64,000 bases of DNA from Diaporthe sp. PMI_573. Lineage: Eukaryota; Ascomycota; Sordariomycetes; Diaporthales; Diaporthaceae. Each line of letters starts with the position of its first letter. Within the stretch, counting starts at the first letter, position 1. The position numbers were made by a program, and so were the translations under genes. Location of the stretch: the NCBI GenBank assembly GCA_021399435.1, contig JAJTUP010000112.1:62001-126000 (forward strand), in the 5' to 3' direction. The notes below the pieces were generated by a model. It was not told the DNA's origin. It ran no database searches and saw nothing but the letters and a program-made list of their open reading frames with translations. Below, piece after piece: positions 44,796 through 58,100 of this stretch.

Positions 44796-47700
44796 GCCTT
44801 TGTTGGCCGGATAGGTGCGTAGGGTGGGTAAAAGAAGGGGAAAAAAAGGGGGAATGGAAAAGGAGGGATAAAAGAAAGGATTTGCCTTACCTTGAAGGCG
44901 CTTGTACGGATTTGCATTTGCTGGATACCCCCACCCACTTGGTCGCAGTAATATAGAGTAGATCGGATACATGGCCTATGTGAGAAGGCCGGAAAAGGGC
45001 CAAGGCATTGCTTGGTGGTGGATACCCCAAAATTGGAGCAGGGAATAGGAACAGAGCAGCTGGCCATGAGTAATCTACTCCCTGCTTCAACGGACTATTG
45101 TAGCCCATCGGCCAGCGTTGTGTTAGGCTGGTGGAGGTTGTCTTCCCGGCAGACAAAGCTTTGGCATTCCCTGAGGTGGATGAATGAAAAGAAGGCTCGT
45201 GAATAGGTTCTTCCATAACCTTGCGTTTGCTTTGTCCAGTGATCAAACGGCGAATGTACCTGGCAGGGGGATACATCTCAGAGCCGAATGCCAAGGGCTC
45301 CGTGGATGGTTCCTCGTGTTGATGGGCAGCTCGCCACAGCAGCTCGCCACAGCAGCAACTCAACAACTACTGCTATCCGGAGAGCTACTTCTCGTCAGCG
45401 CCGCTGTCATTCACACTGGGCCATCTATGTATCTCTCAGCCCTGGCCGGGATTCTTCAAGTCTTCCCCTGTGCTCCCGAGGCAAGGTCATGACCGCCCGT
45501 GTTGAAATTTAACATGTTGAGACCGCGACGGGTTCAAAAGTGAGACTCCCTCCCAACTACTGCCGCGTTCCTAACGCACAGCGTTAGGAAAAGGGGATCG
45601 GGAACTCCTTCGAAGAACAATGTGTTTTGACCGAACCCGGGCCACAACCCCATCAAGCTGGGCAGCATGCACCAGGCGCTTGTGCCCGGAGCGGGGCCTG
45701 TGGTCCTGCTCTCGAGGCACACGACACCTTCTTGGCTCTTGCCAAACCCTCACTGGTCTTGCCTGGATTTTGCTCATTACTGCCGGGCCCAGCCTGAGGC
45801 TCTCTCCGCAGTCTTTTGCTCTCCCGCCAATGCCAATGCCAATGCCAATGCCAATGACCTATGGTTTTTACGGCCAGGCAAGATTCTAATCCGCGTTCTT
45901 GTTTGGGTGGCATGGGAGGGGCGGAGGTGTCGCTATCCTGAACCTTGTGCCTCAAAAATATCCAGACCGCTCGTTCCTGCCAGCTTCTCATGTCCCTGTA
46001 TCTCTCCTTTGTCCATCTACATGTCCTGGCTGTCCCCTGATATGTGCGAATGAGACCAAGTCGTTTCAGAGACTGGCCCTTCCCCTCGTTTTCAGGTCAA
46101 AGTTCAAGTCATTGGCTCTCAGGGCCTGTATCGTATCCTTTCCACATCCAACACGAAATGTGTATGGCAGCAGCCTGACGAGTACGTGTGGCATGTCAGG
46201 GAATGTCGGACCCAGCTGCTGGCCTGTCCTGATATTACTTCTTCTCCAGCAATTTTGTCGCTTGTCATGGCTCGGCAGCCCCAGAACAACATTTCAAAAG
46301 CACACAAGTGAGACAGTGCGGCCTGTTCGTGTTGACCGACCCCTCGATTCTGGGGTTCTGGGGTAGCAGGGAAGGGGCAGGCTGGTTGGCTGCGACGTTC
46401 CCAGGATCCCGCCCATGGAGGTAAGGTCAATGAATGTTTGGGGAGCAGCTGGACTAAATTGAGAATCGAAATTGGTAGAATAAACAGCCACTCTTTACTA
46501 TTCTTGCATTTCTGGCTACATATCATGCGAGATGGCGAGACAATGGATGAGTGATGGTGCCCGGGAGGATCAGTGACAGCCAGCTACGCGGGGGTTTTGG
46601 TGACCACAATCCAAGGGGGAAGAAGATAAAGCGGTGCATCTCCCTACTATCCCCCCCCCAAAAAAAAACACATCTGTTCTCTGGAGTATCTAGTTCGACT
46701 TCACTTTGGATTTTCGGATCTTGATCAAAGCCCTCATCACAATGTTGAACTGTACTAGTCTGGGGGGGGGGAGTGCTATGTTTTCCCCTACGTTCAAGCC
46801 AAGAATCTTCTATTCCAGCCGTCGAGAACAGAGCAGGTCTAATTCAAGTCCAAATCATATCTCATTCAAAAAAAAAAAAAAATCGCCCCCCTCCCCTGGT
46901 TGAACCTGATAATCATTGATGGGGGCGTTTCACGGTTGTGGACGTGCCCCCGTGAAGATCTCTCCCCTGGCTCCGGGTGCCGTGCCCACATCAGGTGAGG
47001 TGGGATCATTCAAGGTGGATGGATGTCTACTCACAGCCATATTTACCCAGAGATGGCCAAACCCAGCAGATATATGATGTTGTTCGGAATTACAGCTCAA
47101 TGCTTGCAAGCACACCAGGCTGGTATAAGAAAATTCGAATGATCACCGTTTGCGACAATTCACTCACCTAGAGCCTTTGTTTATCGAGAGAACTGGGGAT
47201 CCGAGGATAACCAGAGATCACATCACTCGTGGATATTTGTGTGGTGCCCACAGTTTATTACTCGACAGGAAAGAAACAGTCTTCTGGGCCATTTCTCATC
47301 ACTTTTTTTAGGAGAAGCACGGTGACTCTTTGCCAGCCTCACGTAGGTCCTGCTGCAGGCGAGGCTGGGGTAGTTGCTTTTGCGGCAACTTGCTGCTGCT
47401 GCCACCCTCCAACTTCAAGAAAGTGACAAGTCTGTAAATCATGTCAAAAGTGGAATTTTGGGTTGACTTTTGTCCTTGATTTTCCTCCGTGGCTCCTGGT
47501 AAATCCTCGCTTGCTGAGTCTCTTGCAAACAAACAACTGTAGAAATAGCTCGGAAATGCATATGCTGAGAAACACAATGTCCTTGTCCTTGTCCAGGTCC
47601 AGTAGGGCTGGGTTTTGATACATAAATATGCGTTGACTCTCTTACAAGTCTCGTGCGGTCACGATGGCAAGTTCAGGAACAGGGATATCATCATCTCAGT

Positions 47701-49590
47701 ATCATATTGTGGTATGGGTGTCGCCATCCTCGCCAACAAGGGGTGGTGCTGTGCCCTGCTCAAGGAAAACAAAGCAGCCAGCTGTACTCGCCATCAGGAA
47801 CAACTGAGCTGCTTGGAAGGAGGAGATATAGCATACGTGGGGTTCATGATAGCACATGCTCCTCCAAGAATGATGGGCATGAAAGTCCTCGCTGCTCTGG
47901 CTTGCAGTAGTCTGGGCCGAGTGGGCAGGTGGCCGCAGTGGAAGCGGACAACAGCAAGACTTGTTCGGGGAGGGATCGTCAAGACTGCTCCAGTGCCTGT
48001 CAAGGCAGACAAGGTGGCCAAGTTCCACTGGATACCTCAAGGCATGCCCGATCCTCTTTTGCCCGAGGTAATCAGGGAGTGTCTCAATGCATAAGAACCG
48101 GGCACTGGTCCGGTAGTCGCCCCTGCCAGGCAAGGGGTAGGGTCGTTCGAGTGTCCATTACCTTGAGCAGGCAGGAGTGAAGAGCGTTCAGCTCGCACAA
48201 GTCTAGGCCTCAACGGGGCGACGGGGCGCCGTGCTCGAGCTCAATGCCCGCCAATGGGCCGTGGTATCCCATTGCATGGCCCTGGGGGTTGATTGCCTGC
48301 TCGGCCGCCTGCTCGGTCGCCCGCCACGGTTTGTTTCGTGCACGCCTTGACACCAAGAAGGACGCGAACGCGGCAGGGCCGAGGCGGCTGCCGCAGTGCT
48401 CAGTGAAGTGAAGCTCGTCGAGAGAAACGCCGACTCGTCCGAATGGCCTCGTCAGGGATGGTAGCCTCCTTGGCAGTCTTCCCGCGGGATACCCACCCAA
48501 GGCAGGATAGGATGGGTTGCTTGAACGGCAGCCCGGGCTGGCGAATGGAAGCCTACTGTACTGGGAGTGTCATATGCTGTGCGGAAATGGGGATGGGGAC
48601 TGGCCTCTCCCGCATTCTCGGATTGGAACCCCGGTAGAGGAGAGGGACAGAGGCACACACAACAGGAGGAGGTGATACTGCTTATCAGGGGAGATCCGGG
48701 CTGGAATGTGTGGGCTCTGCCGGGTCTTTTCTTCACCCGTCAGGAGACAGTGTCCCATGTCGAGATCCCGCGCGAGGAGAAGGTAGGAGAGAGGTAGGAG
48801 AGTGGTCGTCGGCCCAGCAGGTAGACTAGATTTGCTTTTCCCTCGTCTCTTCCTCGTAGGTGGACGCCGACCAACGCTGGGGCACGCATGCTTGCACGCA
48901 AGCCCTCCAGCCCGTCTCCCGCCGGCTCACGCTCTCTCTCACTCCACCCACTGCTTCTGCTTCTGTCAATCCCATTCCCAAAAACAACAACCCTCCCTCC
49001 TTTTCTCTCTTCCATTTCGACAACGTGACCCTCCACGCAGCAACAACCCACAAAAGCTGGTTGCGGGACTCGTCTCTTGTCACCCGCCCGCCCGCCATCA
49101 TCATTGCCATTGCCGCTCCACCAACCCGACCACCAAACCCGACCACCACCCTGCGACACCGGTTGCAGCTGCGGTAATTGCCACGGACAGCCTGCGCTGC
49201 GCCGTGCTGCACACAGCTTGTCTGTCCGTCTTCCTCACTGCCCCTTCGGCGACTACTCCCCAGTCATCAATTTATTCTACACAAGGTGGCCGTTTCAGCC
49301 CCCAACACAAGCTTCGCCTCGGCCATCTAAGCTGCTCTGGCCCGTCTGATCTGCAGTGGTTGGCCTGTTGTTGCGGATACAAAAGGTCTTTCTTATGTGG
49401 ACTTTGTCGCGCGCTAGGATCCCGGCCACACCTTCTTAATTATCCGCGTCCATTGCTCGCCTCCTGTTTGGACTTCACCTCGCCCAAAACAACATCAAGC
49501 GACGCGTCACCCCCATCAGATCGCCCGCATCTGCTTACATCTCTTCATTTCTCCCACCCCCCGTCGCGTCTTCCAAAGCCACGCCTCGGG
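44796..49590. other. Long gene-poor region upstream of the SET-domain gene
   Basis: No gene is supported in 4.8 kb. It contains a TGCCAA hexamer array (about 45825-45857), an A14 run near 46868-46881, G and C homopolymers near 46650-46755, and a 159-codon plus-strand frame (47615-48094) without recognisable domains. The last ~800 bp, pyrimidine-rich and in frame with the SET gene, are probably its 5' leader. Confidence 0.55.
45825..45857. repeat. TGCCAA hexanucleotide microsatellite
   Basis: About five and a half uninterrupted units. Confidence 0.9.
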
Positions 49591-52545
49591 ATGGCCGGCC
49601 TCCTCACCGACACGGCTCGCGCTGAGCTGCTGCCTCTCCCTACGCCCGAGCCTGCGCTTGTCCCGGACCCCCTTGAGCTTCCCGCCCTCCCATCCGAGTC
49701 GAGCTTCCAATTCTCCGGCTTCCCGACCGATGCATCTTCCAACAACGCGTCGTTCACGTCCACGCCTCCAACTACCGTTGCTGACGCCGCCAGTGTCGCC
49801 TCCGACACTTCCAAGCACGACATCACAGCTACCATCCAGGCCCTCGGCGCCCCTGCAGCATCCACCCCCGTCACCGGCTCTGCTGAGCCTGCTGAGCCCG
49901 CAGCACCAACAGAGCCCACAGAGCCCACAGAGCCTGCAGGGCACACTGACCACGTTGAGAATATCGAGGAGACTGTCCTAGTTGCCACCGACCAACCACC
50001 CCAATTGGGCCAGCAGACCCCCAGGGCGTCCACGCCAGAGCCCGGCCATGAGACTCCCACTCCGAGACGCGCCCGCTCCGCGCGTGCGGCTGCGCAAGCC
50101 CCAGTCTACAATCTAGCCAAGCTTACAGGCAACCATATCCACGGCAAGAGACGCGCCAACGGCGATTCCGTCAGGGACAAGCGCAGGAGGACCGTCTCGG
50201 GCGACACGTTGGTTGTCGACAACGGTATAGGCATCAACCCCAGCCTCGACAGCGTCGTCTACCGCGGTGTTGACGCGTTGGATATGAATTGGTCTCTTTC
50301 CGCCCCCAACTCGCCTTCGACCGCACGTGACGGAAACGCGCAGACCAAGTCTGCCGCAAACACCAAGAAGCAAAAGGCAAAGGCAATGTCCGCAAGACGG
50401 ATATCCACGCGCGCTTCGGGTGCGGCTGCCGCCGAAGCAATCATCACCAAGGCTGCCTCGGTGGGCAAGCGGGGACGAAAGATGTTGGAGAACAAGCGCA
50501 TACCTCGCGAGCTCAGAAGGCTACAGGACACAAACGAGTTCGCTGGAGTTGAGGCGAAACCTGTGCTTCATACTATCTGGAGCAATGGCAAGTACGTTGA
50601 CCCCAACGAACTGGGCGTCGACGGCGAGCTGCTGCGAAAGAAGGTCAAGAAGGAGCGCGCATCGACAAGGCCTGAAGCCGTGGCCGAGGCCGAGGCCGAG
50701 GCTGAGGCGTCCAAGGAAGAGACTCCCACGGTTGCGCCTAAGCAGAAACGCGTCAAGAAGTGGTTGGACAAGGGCCTGTATGCAGGCCAGCCAGCCCCGC
50801 TGGACTACACCAAGGGGATGAGTGCTGCTGAGAAGAAGAAGCTTGTTCAACTTCCAGAACTCGCCCCGACCGGTAAGGTCAACAAGACATTCCCATTGCC
50901 CATGTTCGCAGGCCTGAGACTCCTGCTTAATGGGCGGGATTTCAAAATGCCGTTCGATGTTTGCAACCCGCTGCCACCTGGGCAGCCGAAACCGGACGAG
51001 TGGCGCAAGATGACCAAGAGTAAGACATGACTACAGCGTCGTATTGGAATCTGTGGACTGACTGTATCTCCTAGATCGATTTGTAGGAGACGCTGGCACG
51101 TACTGGCGGAAGACCGACCATTTCAAGGACTACCAGTCAAAATGCATCTGCAAGCCCGAGGATGGATGCACTGAAGACTGTCAGAATCGCATCATGTTAT
51201 ACGAGTGCGACGACACGAACTGTAGCGCGGGCAAGGAATACTGTCACAACCGCGCCTTCCAGAACTTGAATGCACGCACCAAGAAAGGCGGGCGATACCG
51301 CGTTGGTGTAGAGGTTGTGAAGACGAGTGATCGCGGCTACGGTGTGAGAAGCAACCGATGTTTTGAGCCGAACGAAATCATCATGGAGTACACTGGTGAG
51401 ATCATCACACAGGCGGAGTGCGAGACTCGAATGAATGAGAAGTACAAGGACAACGAGGTGAGTAGTGAAGATTCAGTCGTTTTCCATGTGGGTCAAGGGC
51501 TGACAAGTGGTTCAAGTGCTACTATCTCATGGCGTTCGACCAGAACATGATCATCGATGCGACGACTGGCAGCATCGCTCGATTTGTAAACCACTCATGC
51601 GCACCAAATTGCCGCATGGAGAAGTGGATCGTGCATGGTCAGCCGCGCATGGCGCTTTTCGCGGGCGAGCGCCCTATCATGACTGGAGACGAGCTGACGT
51701 ACGACTACAATTTCGATCCTTTCTCGGCCAAGAACGTACAGAAGTGCCTTTGCGGCAGCGCAAACTGCCGTGGCGTTCTGGGCCCCAAGGCCCCTACGAT
51801 GCCCCGCGGTGAGGCGCTGGTCAAGGGTGTCAAGGAGACCGTCAAAGCCGCAGCTAAGGCCGGGAAGCGCAAGCTAACGGCGCTCCTCGACGGTGACGAA
51901 GGCTCGGGTGCTCCCAACAAGAAGCGCAAGGTGATCAAGGCCACGGGTGCCAAGCGCTCCTTGAGCGCAAAGGCTGCAGCTGCCGTCAAGAAGACTGCCA
52001 ATAGCATCTCTGTCAATGCGAAGGCGGCTCTCTTAAACTCAACGGCACCATTGAAGACTCCAGTCAAGACGGTGTCCGTCCGCAAATCGACGCTCGTCAA
52101 GGCGTCCAGGACGTACACCAAGAACGGCAAGGAGTTGCTCCTCGCTGCGAGCCTGACCCCAGGCGGTGCCACGATTGTGGCGACACCAGCGGCTGGTAAG
52201 GGGGCAGGCCGTGGTCGGAAGAAGGCCACACCTGCAAAGGGCTCAGCGGCCAGAGCCAAGGGGACCGTCAAGGGCACCATCACCAGCGCTGCTGGCAAGG
52301 GTAATATTAGGAGCACTATCAAGAGTGCCAAGCACACAATCAACAAGTCTACCGGCAGGAAGACCGCCACCGCGAAGATGGTCAAGGCGAGGCAGATTGC
52401 TAAGAAGAGCATCTTGGAAGATGGCGAGGATGGCAAAGCGACCAAGAAATCTGCCAAGTCGGAACGCTCACCCACCGTCGAGGCCGGGTCCATCAGTGTC
52501 AAATGCCCCCGGGAAGGCGCTCGAGCTGTCCCGTACGCAGAATAA
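49591..52545 (+). CDS. ASH1: ASH1-type histone H3K36 methyltransferase (AWS-SET-postSET)
   Basis: The model is join(49591..51019, 51075..51457, 51517..52545), 946 residues. The introns are 55 and 59 bp. The frame is open far upstream, but MAGLLTDTAR at 49591 is the natural start after a pyrimidine-rich leader. Residues 1-480 are disordered, with a PTEP repeat ([11 protein letters not shown]), basic patches and a linker. The AWS zinc module follows (CICKPEDGC..CQNRIMLYEC..CSAGKEYCHNRAF, about 499-537). The SET domain (about 548-670) has RGYGVRS, IMEYTGEII, RFVNHSCAPNC (cofactor and lysine channel) and GDELTYDYNF. PostSET is KCLCGSANCRG (about 681-691). The 250-residue tail is Lys/Ala-rich, like linker histone. 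No SRI or WW domain is present, which separates it from Set2. In fungi ASH1 makes H3K36me2 in repressed, often subtelomeric, chromatin. Confidence 0.9.
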
Positions 52546-55026
52546 GATCTGCGTGGTGACAGATTCTGAGTAGACCTGACAAAGCTCGGATAGGGAGAAG
52601 GCTTGTCGACGAGATGGACTGTAAGCAGTCTCATAGGAGATTGTGCGACCTGGCGACTTTCAAGATGGAAAGGGTTCCAAGCCTCAGCTCCGCCCATCCC
52701 TTCGACATGGTGAGGAAATCATGAAGAGAGAAAGAGAGGGGGGGGACACCTTGGGGCAGAGAGGGCCCATGTAAGAGTACTCTTTGAGGACATACGAGGA
52801 GGGAGGGACCAGCATTGCATTGGCACAACGTTATCTTACAAACATATTTTGCTTGGTATGCCGAGGGCTGAGTTGTCGCGTTTGGTGAGGATCTGCCGGG
52901 TGGGAACGAAAGGGTTACTGTCTTCAACCTCAGGGCTCTTGCGCGTTACCGTGGGCCTGTTCTTCCCTCCCCTGGAAGGGCGGCTTACCCGGAGCAGTGG
53001 GATCCTTTTCTGCAGCAGGCAGCGGGAGAAATGAATAATACGATGGTTTAGCTTCATTGCTCCTTCGCCCCTGTGACCAGGCATTACCTGCACGCGAGCA
53101 CGCCCGCGAGGCTTGAGGCTCTGCAGTTCACGCCCTTCCCCTTGCCCGCAGGCCGGCCTGCCTATACGAGAGCCTTGTGTGTACTGTACCGTCGACCGAG
53201 TCCTCTTTCTTCCTTCCTGATGGGTTGCGTGCGCCGGGGCGCAGTGCTTGGCTGCCGCAGGACTTGGGGCGTGGTCGGGCCCGGGGCAAGGGGGGCCCTT
53301 CTCGAGGGCAAAAGGGGACGATGAGGCTCTTCTTGTTTTTTCATTGCAGTGAGGGCTCTGAGGCTCTAGGGGGCTATGCTCATCCTCGAGGCTCTAGGGG
53401 GCTGTGAGCACCCATTCTGCACCCTCCTACTTCCATTGTGCGTGCATGAGTTTTCATGCCCAACAACCTCGCATTGGCCGTGTACACACCTTCTGCCAAT
53501 GCAGGGCTGACATAATATCCAAAGTTTTCTTGGTTCGTCGGGCAGGACTGCATCTGCAGCGAGTAGATTGAAAGGATCGAAAGGACGGGTTCGTGCAATG
53601 AAGAAAAGTGGGTGTGTAGGGGTGGGCGGGTATTGTACCGGCTTGCGCAAGGTTGGGGGGGGGGGGGCAATATACACACCCATCCAAACCCGCCATCCCC
53701 GCCCCCCCCTCTCCAGAGCCTTGAAATCTGGGACCGGTTCGAGTCCTTTTGCCCCCCGTGTAACGTACCCGTGGGGGTTTGGAGAGGGGGCCTGTAGTCG
53801 GAGCTTGATTTGGCCGCTTACGCGGTTCGGCACTAAATATGCGATTTTGGGAACGGGACTGACTGGTGCCCTCATAAGACTCGGTACATGGATGTGTGCG
53901 TACGTGGGCCAATTCCAAGAGTAGTCGTCTTTGGTACCGCCATCGCTCGTTCGGGAATGTTCATCGACTCGGGACGACTTGGTTTGAGGCGCGTCTTCCA
54001 CTCTTGGCGTGGTGGGGGGGGTATAGGTGCGGTCTGCGGTTGAGGAGGGCGGCCCACGGAATTTTCTAGGCAGTCCTGATTGTAGAAGCAGCACATGGAT
54101 CTTGGTAGTCAATTAGCTGACGAGTTCAGTTTGACGCGTTGGTGCCGGCTGCTGGTAAGAACGCGCGTCTGAGTGCTGCCGGCTGCCTGGCATAGCTATT
54201 CAAGACTGAAGAGGGCGTGTTACAGGCTGAGTGAAGGGTATAATAGCTGAGGAACATTGGCATTGAAATGTACAATTCCATTCGTTCAGTGTTGCTTGAG
54301 GTTCGTGGTAAATGAAAATGGTATTGATATTGCCGTTAAACTCCGCATGTATTTCTGTGTGTATATGTATGTAAAATCAACGCAGTGCCCGTGAATCATT
54401 GTCGCCTGTGTTCCGACAGATGTTCATTCTATGGTTTCCTGACTAGCCCAGCAATTGATGAAAATTCGCAAAGGTATGTCCTCCAACAGTGAAAACAGAT
54501 TTGGGCGTGACCCTATGCGTTCTTGGAAAGCAACCGTGTCCGTCTAAATAAACTCCAAGGGAATAACTCCAACGCTCGCTTCGTATCTAAAGGTGGTCAC
54601 AGTCCTAAGGCAGAGCGGTGGTGACAACGGACAGGAATCAAGTCTCGCTCATCACCTTGTGGCGGGCGATTGAGGTGGTGACTGATGTGTACCGCGACTT
54701 CAGGCCATGTTGTTCAGGTGTCTGGTTGGGCGGAGGGGAATGGCTTGGTGGGAGGCGCGAGCTGAGACAACCGAACAACCGATAGGAATCGTAAATCTCC
54801 GCAGTTGGTCATCGTCCACTGGTAGGCTCAGGAGGAAAGAACTGCTGCTGGGATAGCAGTACAGTATTTTGAAGGGCTTCGAAATGATGATCTGGAGTCG
54901 GCGGAGATTGGTCATTTCTGGCAACCACCATCCGAATGATCCTCCTCTGAGTATGATTGTCAGTATGGTGTTCGCTTCGAGGATCTCATATCAGTGCTTC
55001 CTACCAATTGGATCCGGAGAGCCTCG
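52546..55026. other. Gene-poor intergenic region
   Basis: About 2.5 kb of GC-balanced DNA with G8 (about 52739-52746) and G13 (53655-53667) runs and two copies of GAGGCTCTAGGGGGCT (about 53359 and 53388). A 248-codon minus-strand frame (53366-54112) is Pro/Arg-rich without domains and is not called. Confidence 0.5.
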
Positions 55027-55179
55027 TTATGAGCGAACTTTGTGTGCCTCCACATGGCAGTTGACACACCGAGCTACACCACAGCTCACACATGCTGGGA
55101 CTGTGTGAGCGTTCATGCCGGCGTGACCGCAGTAGCAGCACGCCCAGAGGTAGACAGTCTGAGTCTTGTGGTGGCCCAT
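55027..55179 (-). CDS. Small 50-residue Cys-rich, putative zinc-binding protein
   Basis: ATG at 55177-55179 and TAA at 55027-55029 give 50 residues starting MGHHKTQTVYLWACCYCGHA. Seven Cys (positions 14, 15, 17, 31, 34, 39, 42) fall in pairs: CCYC, then CVSC, then CVNC. Conserved-looking spacers follow, and the end is HVEAHKVRS. The paired Cys and His suggest a zinc-ribbon or knuckle fold. No signal peptide or membrane segment is present, so it should be cytosolic or nuclear. Similar short Cys-rich proteins are common in filamentous fungi and uncharacterised. A 5' exon cannot be excluded. I rate it as real because Cys spacing and codon pattern are far from random, although it is too short for usual gene callers. 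Confidence 0.6.
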   Translation of the reverse strand: MGHHKTQTVYLWACCYCGHAGMNAHTVPACVSCGVARCVNCHVEAHKVRS

Positions 55180-58100
55180 ATTGCGTGAAGGATGTGTTTT
55201 GGTTGCTGGGAGGGCTGTGACGGGTTGACTGGGTGTTTTCAGGACTGTGGTGAGTGCTCAAGGTGAGGAGAGCTGTGATATTGTAGATGTGGGTGATGAT
55301 GGAGCAAGAGAAAGCATGATGACAGTGGCGAGAACTGAATACACTTATACCCAGTGGTGCTCGCGGCGAAGTGAGAACGAGGCGAGACATTGCCGTGTAT
55401 TTCCACTTGGATGTCTTCACAGCCCTCGTAAACAGGCATACCAGAAGCGTGAGGCGACGACATTGCGGCGTGAACCGACATAGCCATGATTGACAGGCCG
55501 CAGCACTTGGATCGCAGGAGATGAGCCTAAGACCAGGCAGATATGATTCAGACCTGCAACGAGGACTCAGGACAAGAAAGTGGCTAGCCCCTGGGGCCGT
55601 GGGTGGAAACTGCCACGCGTTGGACGAGGTGCCGGGCAGCGTCCTCCACTCAGAGGACGGGGAGACGTTGGTCGAGCGATTCTCCTAAGCATATGCCTCG
55701 CTGCGCATGAACAGTCATCGGCCGTTCCATTGCCTGTGCCCCATAGCCCAGCAGGTTGGCACCCCGGGGGGGGAGGGCTTGTACGGACGCCTATGATGAC
55801 AGGCAGAAAGCGCCAGCATCAGAGACGACGTGATGAAGCCGATCAGCCTGGGTGCAGAATTCGGTGACAGCATAAGGCAGCGGCGGGGCGCCAGACGGGT
55901 GTAATGCGTTCCATTCGGTCTGGACAAGGTGGCTTAGTTTTTTCCATGTCGCCAACGGGCAAGGCACGGTGACGGGGTGAAGAGTATAGTAAGTACGGAG
56001 AAGGAGGGCGATGGCGGTGCGGGCTGTCCCGGGAGTCTGGGCCAGAGTCACATGAATGGCGAGCGCCCGTGGAGAATAAGACAGATAGACTGGGTAACCC
56101 GGCGAATGGGAGTCACGCGGCATGAGTGCACTGCTCGCTGGCCCCGGGGCCGTGACGTCGAGAAGCTTTGTGCTCGTCCGCGAATTGGGCAGTTGGCGAA
56201 GTGAGCGAGGGGCAGGATGGGCAGGACGAGTTGGCCAGCTCCAACTCGCTGCGCAGTGGCCAGGCCGCCCCCTGTCGTGAATGCGGCTCTTTTCTCCAAC
56301 CTCCCCAAAAAGGCCCCCCCTGCTTCCCCCCGTTTGACAGCAATGTTGGCGGCGGGTACTCCACTTTGTCGATAGACGCAAGGCACCAACGTTGGATAGT
56401 CCCAACTGCCTGTCACTGGACTTGTCTCTGCAGCCTTGGAGGCTCCTCGAGCTCGACCGTTCCCACGCCGCCCTAGTGCCAGTGCCCTACTGTGGTAGAC
56501 AACCAAAGCATTGCCCCTTCTCTTGGACCGCATGAGCGCTCTGAGTGGTCGAGAAGGGCCAATGTCCTCGTCCGACGGCGGCCCAACCCCGTGGTTCGGC
56601 GTGCAGCCTGGCAGGGCAGCTTTGCGCAAAACCTCCAATGTGCATCGCCATCTCAGCTCAGTCCCTGGTGACTCATCCAGTCGAATCACAGAGGTGGTGT
56701 GCGTGATCCGAGAGACAGCGCCGTCGCAGGGCGGCACAGAAAGAGCCGCATCAGCGGCTTACAGTCGGCAGTCTGATGCCCCCAGCCGCTCCCGATTCTC
56801 GCCCGTCAATGTTGGATCTTGGTCCCGTCTGCCTGGCCACTAGTGCTCAAGGTGACCCACAAGGCTGATTCAACCCCCGGTGAATGCTGCAATGTCGTGC
56901 ACCCCTCATGCTCTTCTCCTCGGAGTCATCGATGTCCCGGATGTGCAATGCCGTCAGTTGAGCCGCATGCCCCCCTCTCTCGGGGGGTTCACAGCTCCCC
57001 TGAACCCCCCCCCTCCACATTCCTCCCGTAGTCGACGACGTATTTGCAGCTTCCATATCTTCCGTGGAACGATGCGCCCGCGGCTCTCGAGCGAGAAAAT
57101 GCCTGGTGAAGGTTCGCATTTGAAGGCGATGAGAGGGTATAAACGTGTTTGTACCGTGACCTGCGATCACCGAGAGGCTCCTCGACGTCACTCGATCCAA
57201 CCAGGTGTACTTTCCTCGCATAGATCCACAGACGACGATTAGCCCAGCCTGGCATGCTAATACACAGCAAGCTTCCTCGGTTTTCGTCTATGCCTGCCCT
57301 GAAACCCGGGACGACCCATCCAGGACTCTCTCCCAGCCCCTGGAGTCACCGTTAAGGGACCAGCTGAAAGCGTCCCATGGTGGTGGTTGCGTTCGTTCCG
57401 GCGTGTCGCACTCGTACCAGGCAGGCCTCATCTGAAGTTGGCAAATGTTCCGTTGTTGCTTGAGACAGTGTGCTGGCCTTCCTGAGCAAACTGCCCAAGT
57501 CAATTCGCATCAATCCGTAGTCGTGTGGAGCTGTCGTAAAAGTATTACTCCAAATCTAGACTCCACTGAGACCCATCCATATGCGAGTAGTATCGGATTC
57601 AAAGACCAATGAGATAAGAGGGATGCTTGGGAGACACGACTGGCCTGAAAGTGATGCGAGCTCTCAGCCCCCGCCTAGCAATGCCTTTCTTTTGCACCAC
57701 CCTGTCTCGCCTTATACTGGGGCAAGCAGGGGAAGCCAAGAGGAGAAGCATGGCAGTATTCGGAAATCGGAAAGAAAGAAAAGAGAGAAAGAACATCCGA
57801 ACCACGTATTGTGGAGCGCAGGAAATGGGAAGGTGCAACCAGGCAAGCAGTCCAGGCTTCTGAAACTCTTGTGGTGTGACCCTGCTGCTTACTTGCCTTG
57901 CTTGAACAACAAAAGATGTGGTGTGGCACTTGGCCAGGAGGAAAAAGCAAATTGATTAAATCTTTTGCAAGAGGAATCCCCCTTGGAGCGGGCCAACGGG
58001 GAATCGGAGGAGAGAGCACTCAAGCTCGAGGGAAGCCATGGCGGAATCTTCGGGGGGGGGGGACTATGCAGAGGTTCTCTTGGGAGTAGCAATGACCAGA

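Noticed and set aside
47615..48094. 159-codon plus-strand open frame
   Set aside because: A comparable frame runs antisense (47702-48133), and neither shows a family or structural signature.
53359..53403. Two copies of GAGGCTCTAGGGGGCT
   Set aside because: Short, isolated direct repeat with no palindrome, spacing pattern or associated gene. Not a CRISPR or regulatory array.
53737..53747. GGTTCGAGTCC, a perfect tRNA B-box consensus
   Set aside because: No A box or cloverleaf-forming sequence lies upstream, so it is not called as a tRNA.
53366..54112. 248-codon minus-strand open frame
   Set aside because: No domain. It crosses a 13-base homopolymer and a direct repeat, and its composition is like that of random GC-rich sequence.
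55791..56737. Overlapping minus-strand frames of 204 and 229 codons
   Set aside because: The two frames overlap each other, neither has a recognisable motif or splice structure, and the composition is arginine- and proline-rich as expected of chance frames in GC-rich DNA.
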